55,090 bases of DNA. It comes from Betaproteobacteria bacterium (GTDB taxonomy: Bacteria > Pseudomonadota > Gammaproteobacteria > Burkholderiales > SG8-41). Under the pieces are notes generated by a model that did no database searches, was not told the origin of the DNA, and saw only the letters and a program-made list of their open reading frames with translations. Positions within the stretch are counted from its first letter, which is position 1; each line of letters begins with the position of its first letter. Position numbers and translations under genes: made by a program. Below, one piece after another: positions 50,040 through 55,090 of this stretch. The stretch spans positions 1 through 55,090 of the forward strand of contig VGID01000024.1 of assembly GCA_016868035.1 (NCBI GenBank), written 5' to 3'.

Positions 50040-50304
50040 GGCGCGGCGGTCGCAGTCCTCGATTGGATTCCTGGAGTGAGCCTGAAGCGGCGGACGTTGC
50101 CGCCGCGCCCCAAGCACTTCCGCTGGCCGACGCCGCTGCCGACGATCCCGTGCCGGCGCGGTCGGGGTGGAGTATATTGTTCTGCGTGAGCGCGAGCTCG
50201 TGCGACACGCAGGTTGTCTGCGTCGATCACGGCATGACCGAAAACGGCCATGCGGTGCATGGGCTTGCCGGAAACGCGATGAGCAACCCCGAAAGGAGGC
50301 CGCG

Positions 50305-50526
50305 ATGGCACGCATCGTGAAACGCACCCATACCGGACCGTACAAGCTGGTGATCGGAGGCGAGGAAAAATTTCTTTGCCGGTGCGGTTTGTCGAACAAC
50401 CAGCCATTGTGTGACGGATCGCATAAGATCACGAAGACCGAAGAGGCGGGTCGTCTCTACTGGTACGATGACGCGGGAGAACGTCATGAAAGCACCGGCG
50501 ATTTTCCCGGGATACGCACGTTCTAA
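50305..50526 (+). CDS. CDGSH iron-sulfur domain protein
   Basis: A 73-residue protein with one CDGSH motif. The 2Fe-2S ligands are Cys25, Cys27, Cys36 and His40 in FLCRCGLSNNQPLCDGSH. An AAAGGAGG ribosome site precedes the ATG at 50305. Small bacterial CDGSH proteins carry a redox-active, acid-labile cluster; the partner is unknown. Repeat DNA follows the stop immediately. Confidence 0.9.
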   Translation: MARIVKRTHTGPYKLVIGGEEKFLCRCGLSNNQPLCDGSHKITKTEEAGRLYWYDDAGERHESTGDFPGIRTF

Positions 50527-50534
50527 GAACCGGT

Positions 50535-50724
50535 AACGAAATCAAGAAAAACTAACCGCAGATAAACGCCGATACACGCCGATCTTTTCTGTGATGAGTG
50601 ATGGGTGATGAGTAATGGGCGAAAGCCCGTCGCTCTTGTCCACATGACCCGTTTCCCATTACCGGTTTCCATCTGCGTTCATCGGCGGTTTCGAGCTTTT
50701 TGGGTCTTTTTGATACGGGCGCTA
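50535..50724. repeat. Palindromic heptad element A (inverted partner at 52376-52585)
   Basis: It begins with AAATCAAGAAA and ACCGCAGATAAACGCCGAT. It continues with GATGAGT/GATGGGT/AATGGGC heptads and their complements (CCGTTTC/CCATTAC), and ends in CTGCGTTCATCGGCGGTTTC and TTTTTGATACGGGCGCT. Bases 50575-50663 (89 bp) are the exact reverse complement of 52453-52541. The gap 50527-50854 has no gene. Confidence 0.93.
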
Positions 50725-50854
50725 AATCGTGATCGCGGAGGCGGACGCGACGGCGCCCGCCACGCGCCACAAATGCCGGTCGCGGCGATCGCCGGCGCGC
50801 TTCGGCCACGTCGGTGATCCTGCGGTCCGCGTACATCTCGAAACGCGGGCAAGC

Positions 50855-51541
50855 TCAGTTTTTCGCCCGTGCGAACACCAGAAAGTACTGGTGGGGGAGG
50901 AAGGCGTGCTCCTGCGCGAGCTGGTAGCCCGCGCCGGCGAGTTCCCGCTTGACCGTTTCGGCGGGGATGCGCGCCCGCTTGGGCGGTCCCATCGGGGCTT
51001 CGGGCGTGAAGTCCACGATCGCGAGCCGCCCGCCCGGCTTGAGCGACCCGTGCAGCGCGCGGAAATAGCGCTCGCGCGATGGCACGTGGTGGTAGGTGTT
51101 CACCAGGATGACGAGGTCCACCGCCGAGGGGATGCGCGGGTCGTCCGGCTTTGCGGCGACCGCCACGAGGTTCGCGAGGCCTTCGCGCTGCGCGCGCTCG
51201 GAGAGGTAGCGCACCATGTCGGGAGCGATGTCCATCCCGTACACGCGGCCCTTCGGCAGCGCGCGCGCGAACCGCGACGCGAAATAACCGGTCCCGGCGC
51301 CGACGTCCGCGACCGCCGCATCGGGCGCGAGCGCGAGCGCGCGGATGACCTCCTGCGGCTTCTGCCACGCGTCGCGCTCGGGATCGTCGAAGATGCGCGC
51401 CCACTTTTCCGCGTCATCGAAGCGGTGCTCGAAATGGCCGGCTCCGCCGTGAGGCTGCGCTTGCGCCGCAGCGGGCCCGCCGGGCGCGGCGGCGAATAAC
51501 AGCGCGGCCGCGAAGACCGCGTGCAGCAGAAAGCGATTCAT
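50855..51541 (-). CDS. Exported SAM-dependent methyltransferase-like protein
   Basis: A 228-residue protein with a signal peptide (MNRFLLHAVFAAALLFAAAP, then GGPAAAQAQ). It is a class I methyltransferase: motif I ADVGAGTGYFASRFA, VYGMDIAPDMVRYL, VILVNTYHHVPSRERYF, and LKPGGRLAIVDFTPE. It is the third methyltransferase-like protein with an export signal in this window. The gene is enclosed, with the next one, between inverted repeat elements. Confidence 0.83.
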   Translation of the reverse strand: MNRFLLHAVFAAALLFAAAPGGPAAAQAQPHGGAGHFEHRFDDAEKWARIFDDPERDAWQKPQEVIRALALAPDAAVADVGAGTGYFASRFARALPKGRVYGMDIAPDMVRYLSERAQREGLANLVAVAAKPDDPRIPSAVDLVILVNTYHHVPSRERYFRALHGSLKPGGRLAIVDFTPEAPMGPPKRARIPAETVKRELAGAGYQLAQEHAFLPHQYFLVFARAKN

Positions 51542-51593
51542 CGTGTCCGTCCGCGCGTGCGGCGCGACCGCCGCCGTGCTTGGAGCCGGCAGC

Positions 51594-51822
51594 AAAATCA
51601 AGAAATATTAACCGCAGATAAACGCCGATTAACGCCGATAAGAAATGGACAGGATTTACAAGATTTCACAAGATTAACAGGATCAGACCTGATCAAATAA
51701 TCCTGTAAATCCTGTTTTCATCCTGTTAATCCTGTCTATTTTGGTCTTGATCTTATCTGCGTCCATCCGCGTTTATCGGCGGTTTCATGCTCTTTCGATC
51801 TTTGTGATACGGGCTCTTAGGC
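51594..51822. repeat. Palindromic repeat element with ACAGGATT-type units
   Basis: It has the same left end as elements at 31078 and 50537 (AAATCAAGAAATATTAACCG) and the same right end (GCGTTTATCGGCGGTTTC, then TTTGTGATACGGGCTCTTAG). Inside, 8-9-bp units ACAGGATTT/ACAAGATTT/ACAGGAT are followed by their complements ATCCTGTAA/ATCCTGTTTTC/ATCCTGTTA. The whole is one long imperfect palindrome. Confidence 0.88.
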
Positions 51823-51826
51823 ACCG

Positions 51827-52246
51827 TTAGGGCATCTGGATCTTGCCGCCGGGTCCCAATCCCCCGGGCCCCATGCCTCCGGGTCCGAGGCCTCCCATGC
51901 CGCCCTGCGGCACGACGATCGAGGAGGCCGCCTGCCTGCGCAGCTCCTGGAGGTCCTTGACGGTACGTTCCACGGCTTCCTTGGCGACTCCGGCGAAGTT
52001 GCCGACCGCCTCCTCGAGCGATTTCGCCTCGATTTCGAAAGTGATCGGCAGCGCCCCGACGCTGGTCAGAATCTGCGCCTCGCCGACGTAGACGGTCTTG
52101 CGCGAAGTATCCTCCGAGCCGTCGCTCTTCACGGGCGTGAGCGATCGGATCGTGCCCACCTTCCGGTCGGTGTAGATCTCCTCCCGATAGAGCGCCTTCG
52201 CGTCCATCTTGGGCTCGGTCATTCTTTCTTCGGGTTTCTGCGCCAT
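51827..52246 (-). CDS. Small conserved-type protein with Gly/Met/Pro-rich tail
   Basis: A 139-residue soluble protein of no family I recognise. The N-terminal half (MDAKALYREEIYTDRKVGTI to KTVYVGEAQILTSVGALPITFEIEA) looks like a beta-rich domain. A helix follows (SLEEAVGNFAGVAKEAVERTVKDLQELRR). The tail is a low-complexity run of GGMGGLGPGGM-type repeats. It is enclosed between inverted elements. Confidence 0.7.
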   Translation of the reverse strand: MAQKPEERMTEPKMDAKALYREEIYTDRKVGTIRSLTPVKSDGSEDTSRKTVYVGEAQILTSVGALPITFEIEAKSLEEAVGNFAGVAKEAVERTVKDLQELRRQAASSIVVPQGGMGGLGPGGMGPGGLGPGGKIQMP

Positions 52247-52267
52247 GATCGCCTCTATGCGTGAACC

Positions 52268-52367
52268 AGTCCTAAGTGTAACCCGAACCCGCACTGCCTG
52301 GCTCTGCGCAGCACCCCGCCCGCGGTGCCTTTCCGTAGCCCGGCGCCATTCGGCTACACTTAGGACT
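52268..52367. repeat. 13-bp inverted repeats 74 bp apart
   Basis: AGTCCTAAGTGTA (52268-52280) and TACACTTAGGACT (52355-52367) are exact complements, with CCCGAA/TTCGGC extending the match. Inside lies a second hairpin, GTAGCC/GGCTAC (52335 and 52352). It could be a small non-coding mobile element or a promoter structure for the 139-residue gene. Confidence 0.65.
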
Positions 52368-52375
52368 CCTATCGT

Positions 52376-52585
52376 ACAGGGCCGAAAAGCTCGAAACCGC
52401 CGATGAACGCAGGTGAACGCAGATGGAAACCGGTAATGGGTAACGGGAAATGGGTAATGGGAAACGGGTCATGTGGACAAGAGCGACGGGCTTTCGCCCA
52501 TTACTCATCACCCATCACTCATCACAGAAAAGATCGGCGTGAATCGGCGTTTTTCTGCGGTTAATATTTCCTGATTCTGTCAACG
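52376..52585. repeat. Palindromic heptad element B (inverted partner at 50535-50724)
   Basis: This is the reverse complement of element A over its whole length. It has exactly 21 extra bases (three heptads, CATTTCC CGTTACC CATTACC in reverse sense) and one extra 10-bp unit of the TTCACCTGCG type. The gap 52247-52596 has no gene besides this element and the inverted repeat at 52268. Confidence 0.93.
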
Positions 52586-52596
52586 GTTCCTGGAGC

Positions 52597-54117
52597 ATGG
52601 CAACGATAGTCCTCACCACCATCAACGCGCGCTACGTCCACGCCGCTCTCGGCCTGCGTTACCTCGCCGCGAACATGGGCGGGCTGAGGGGCGAGACGGA
52701 AATTGCCGAATTCGTGCTCGGCCAGCGCCCCGCGGACATCGTGGAGAGCCTGCTTGCGCGCGGCCCGCGCATCGTGGGCTTCGGCGTGTATATCTGGAAC
52801 GTCGAGGAGACGACAAAGGTGGTCGCGCTGCTCAAGCGCGTCGCGCCCGGGGTGACCGTCGTGGTCGGCGGGCCGGAGGTGAGCTTCGAGATGGAAGAGC
52901 AGCGAATCTGCGCGCTGGCGGACCACGTGCTGACCGGCTGGGGCGACATCGCGTTCCCCGCGCTCTGCCGCGACATCCTGGACGGGAAGTCCCCGGCGCG
53001 AAAGGTCCTGGAGGGCGTGCAGCCCCCGCTCGGGGAAATCGCGCTCCCGTACGGCGAATACACGGACGAGGACATTTCGAACCGCTTCGTCTACGTGGAG
53101 GCCTCGCGCGGCTGCCCGTTCAAGTGCGAGTTCTGCCTGTCTTCGCTCGACAAGACCGCCTGGGCGTTCGACCTCGACGCCTTTCTCGCCGCGCTCGAGA
53201 AGCTGCACGCGCGTGGTGCGCGGCACTTCCGTTTCGTGGACCGCACCTTCAACCTCAAGGCCGCGGCAGGCCTGCGCATCCTCGAGTTTTTCCTCGCGCG
53301 GCTCGACGAGCGGCTGTTCGTGCACTTCGAAGTCATCCCCGATCACCTGCCCGAGAAGCTCAAGGCCGCGATCGCGCGCTTTCCGAAGGGCACGCTGCAG
53401 TTCGAGGTCGGCATCCAGTCGTGGAATCCCGAGGTGCAGGCGCTGATCTCGCGCAAGCAGGACAACGCCCGTGCCGAGGAAAACCTGCGCTGGCTGCGCG
53501 GCCACTCGAACGCATTCGTTCATGCCGATCTGATCGCGGGGCTTCCGGGCGAGGACCTGGCGAGCTTCGCGCGCGGCTTCGACCGGCTCTACGCCCTGCG
53601 CCCCCACGAGATCCAGGTGGGAATACTCAAGCGCCTGCGCGGCACGCCGATCGGGCGCCACACCGGGGCGCACGCGATGCGCTGGAACCCGGACGCGCCG
53701 TACAACGTGCTCGCCACCGACCGCGTGGATTTCGGCGCGATGCAGCGCATCGCGCGCTTCGCGCGCTACTGGGAGCTCATCGCCAATTCAGGCCGCTTTC
53801 ACCGCACGCTGCCGCTGCTCGCGGCGGGCGCGCCGTTCGAGCGCTTCATGCGCTTTTCCGACTGGCTCTATGCCCGTACCGGCAAGACGCACGAAATGGC
53901 GCTCGAGCGGTTGTGCGAGTTTGTTTATACTTTTCTCGTGCAGGAGATGGGGTTCGAGCGCGCCGTGGCGGCCGATGCGCTCGCGCGCGACTACGAAGAA
54001 AGCGGCGCGCGCGGGCGCCTTGCGTTCATGCCGCGCGGCATGAGTCCCGCGCCTCGGGGCGCCGGGGCCAAGCGGGGACCCGCTCCGGTGCGCCGCTCGC
54101 GGCATTTGCACGCCTGA
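52597..54117 (+). CDS. B12-binding-domain radical SAM protein (DUF4080-like)
   Basis: A 506-residue protein. Residues about 1-135 form a cobalamin-binding-type Rossmann domain (VGFGVYIWNVEETTKVVALL, VVVGGPEVSFE). The radical SAM cluster ligands are Cys173, Cys177 and Cys180 in RGCPFKCEFCLSS. LQFEVGIQSWNPEVQ and DLIAGLPGED follow the usual barrel order, and the C-terminal 170 residues are DUF4080-like. It may be a methyltransferase or an anaerobic-type modifying enzyme; the substrate is unknown. The last 30 residues are a Gly/Arg-rich tail. Confidence 0.88.
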   Translation: MATIVLTTINARYVHAALGLRYLAANMGGLRGETEIAEFVLGQRPADIVESLLARGPRIVGFGVYIWNVEETTKVVALLKRVAPGVTVVVGGPEVSFEMEEQRICALADHVLTGWGDIAFPALCRDILDGKSPARKVLEGVQPPLGEIALPYGEYTDEDISNRFVYVEASRGCPFKCEFCLSSLDKTAWAFDLDAFLAALEKLHARGARHFRFVDRTFNLKAAAGLRILEFFLARLDERLFVHFEVIPDHLPEKLKAAIARFPKGTLQFEVGIQSWNPEVQALISRKQDNARAEENLRWLRGHSNAFVHADLIAGLPGEDLASFARGFDRLYALRPHEIQVGILKRLRGTPIGRHTGAHAMRWNPDAPYNVLATDRVDFGAMQRIARFARYWELIANSGRFHRTLPLLAAGAPFERFMRFSDWLYARTGKTHEMALERLCEFVYTFLVQEMGFERAVAADALARDYEESGARGRLAFMPRGMSPAPRGAGAKRGPAPVRRSRHLHA

Positions 54118-54151
54118 AGAACGGAACCCCGTTTCCCGTTACCATATAGTC

Positions 54152-54559
54152 ATGGCGAACATCGAGACGCGCACCGGGACGATCGCGCCTACGGACAACA
54201 TGGTCACGCTCACGCACGTGCTCTACGCACTGCACGGCTTCAGCGCGCTGATGGGGGTGCTCGGGCCCATGTTCATTCTCACGGCGTTCCTCACGGGCTG
54301 GCCCTCGATCATCGCGGTCATCATCAACTACGTGAAGCGCGGGGACACGCGCGGGACTTTCCTCGACTCGCATTTCGGCTGGCAGTTGCGCACCTTCTGG
54401 TACGCGCTGCTATGGCTGCTGCTGGTCCTGGGCCTGATGCTGACCATCGTCGGCATCCCGGTCGCGATCCTGGTCGCGGTGATCGTGGGGCTGTGGGTGC
54501 TCTACCGCATCATCCGCGGCTGGATGAGCCTCGCCAGCGGCCAGCCGATGCCGGTGTGA
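54152..54559 (+). CDS. DUF4870-like membrane protein
   Basis: A 135-residue protein with three or four hydrophobic helices: LTHVLYALHGFSALMGVLGP, FLTGWPSIIAVIINYVKRG, and a long LLWLLLVLGLMLTIVGIPVA segment. The order YVKR-(gap)-SHFGWQLRTFWYALL matches DUF4870-type small membrane proteins. It follows the radical SAM gene by 34 bp and precedes another small gene by 7 bp, so the three probably form one operon. Confidence 0.8.
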   Translation: MANIETRTGTIAPTDNMVTLTHVLYALHGFSALMGVLGPMFILTAFLTGWPSIIAVIINYVKRGDTRGTFLDSHFGWQLRTFWYALLWLLLVLGLMLTIVGIPVAILVAVIVGLWVLYRIIRGWMSLASGQPMPV

Positions 54560-54566
54560 GCCGGCC

Positions 54567-54857
54567 GTGGATTTCGAGGCGTTCCGGCGGTCGCTCGCGG
54601 GAAAGCAGCCTCCGCGCGGGCTCGCGCCGGTATTGAGGGCCCTGTGGCACGACGCGAGGGGCAACTGGGCGCGTGCCCACGAGATCGTGCAGGGCGAGCG
54701 CGGCAAGGACGCCGCGCGCGTGCATGCCTACCTGCACCGCAAGGAAGGCGATCTTTCCAACGCCGACTATTGGTACGTGCGCTGCGGGGAGGAGCGGCCC
54801 CGCGGCGCGCTCGATAAGGAGTGGGAAGCGCTCGCCGCGCGATTTCTGGAGGAGTAG
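54567..54857 (+). CDS. Small conserved soluble protein
   Basis: A 96-residue protein (GTG start), predicted all-helical. RALWHDARGNWARAHEIVQG and VHAYLHRKEGDLSNADYWYVRCG resemble a TPR-like helical hairpin seen in a widespread uncharacterised family. The function is unknown. It starts 7 bp after the DUF4870-like gene. Confidence 0.72.
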   Translation: MDFEAFRRSLAGKQPPRGLAPVLRALWHDARGNWARAHEIVQGERGKDAARVHAYLHRKEGDLSNADYWYVRCGEERPRGALDKEWEALAARFLEE

Positions 54858-54976
54858 GCCGCGAGCACGGACGGCGTGGGCAAGCCGGGCACCAAGCTCC
54901 CCTCCGCGCATGTCGAGATTGGCGCCGGCTTGCCGGGCCGTAATGTTTTTATGAATGGACTATTCGTACTGTGTTC

Positions 54977-55090
54977 CTAATCACGGGCTGCCCGCCGGTA
55001 CGGTTTTCCGCAGCACGGGCATTGCGGAAGTCCGCGCGCGATGGCGCGCGCCAGGCGATGGCGCACGGTGGCGATCGACCATGGGATGTG
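54977..55090 (-). CDS. Possible C-terminal end of a gene cut by the window edge
   Basis: An open minus-strand frame runs in from the window edge and stops with TAG at 54977-54979. Its last residues read HRLARAIARGLPQCPCCGKP followed by YRRAARD, with a CPCCG zinc-ribbon-like cluster. The start is outside the window, so the family cannot be told. Confidence is limited by the short length. Confidence 0.4.
   Translation of the reverse strand, partial: HIPWSIATVRHRLARAIARGLPQCPCCGKPYRRAARD

Noticed and set aside
54858-54976. RNA gene or terminator after the last complete gene
   Set aside because: I found no cloverleaf and no hairpin followed by a T-run; the stretch appears to be plain intergenic DNA.

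Overview
The window is high-GC DNA, densely coded on both strands, and reads as a betaproteobacterium of the Burkholderiales type. The main reason is the number of Bug/TctC-type periplasmic solute receptors (seven, none with a TctA/TctB partner), mixed with CoA-thioester, amidohydrolase, alpha/beta-hydrolase, NIPSNAP and CocE-type catabolic genes. I see no rRNA, tRNA, CRISPR array or complete insertion sequence. The species cannot be named from the sequence alone.

Layout. 0-1 kb: a HigBA-type toxin-antitoxin pair with a perfect 16-bp palindrome in front of it. 1-9.3 kb: hydrolases, three Bug receptors, an SDR, a glyoxalase-like protein and an ORF6N gene. 9.4-12.8 kb: a minus-strand acyl-CoA dehydrogenase / MaoC / MmgE-PrpD group. 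13-14.1 kb: a HepT/MntA-type module whose antitoxin carries an N-terminal winged helix, bracketed by 50-bp perfect direct repeats. 14.4-21.2 kb: two paralogous loci, each with one selenoprotein of the UGSC type and one partner protein. Between them lie an exported isoaspartyl methyltransferase, a TauD-like dioxygenase, a glycine-zipper protein and a BON protein. 21.2-27.1 kb: small membrane proteins, an ABC exporter, a CDP-alcohol phosphatidyltransferase, PncC, an exported methyltransferase and an oxaloacetate decarboxylase. 27-50 kb: catabolic genes (SelA-like PLP enzyme, amidohydrolases, thioesterase, amidase, two FrsA-like paralogues, acyl-CoA dehydrogenase, NIPSNAP, SDR, two CocE-like hydrolases) with four more Bug receptors, plus Tag, an SRPBCC/WYL-regulator pair and a GFA protein. 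50-55 kb: a CDGSH protein, another exported methyltransferase, a B12-binding radical SAM protein and small conserved proteins.

Two things stand out. (1) Two genes have an in-frame UGA followed by Gly-Ser-Cys. In both, a 7-bp hairpin starts at the same distance after the UGA, and one base pair differs between the copies by a compensated change. This is strong evidence for selenocysteine insertion. Both genes sit next to paralogous partner proteins, once with the partner upstream and once downstream with a 4-nt GTGA overlap. (2) Almost every longer intergenic gap holds a degenerate array with a period of 7 bp. The unit differs from site to site (GCGAAAG, TGACGAC, GTGAGTC, TACCGCT, CCTTGAA, GAGGATT, GATGAGT and others). 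Many arrays are arranged as long imperfect palindromes, with direct heptads on one arm and their complements on the other, and some are enclosed in shared end sequences. Two otherwise identical copies differ by exactly three heptads. I do not recognise this as a named repeat family.
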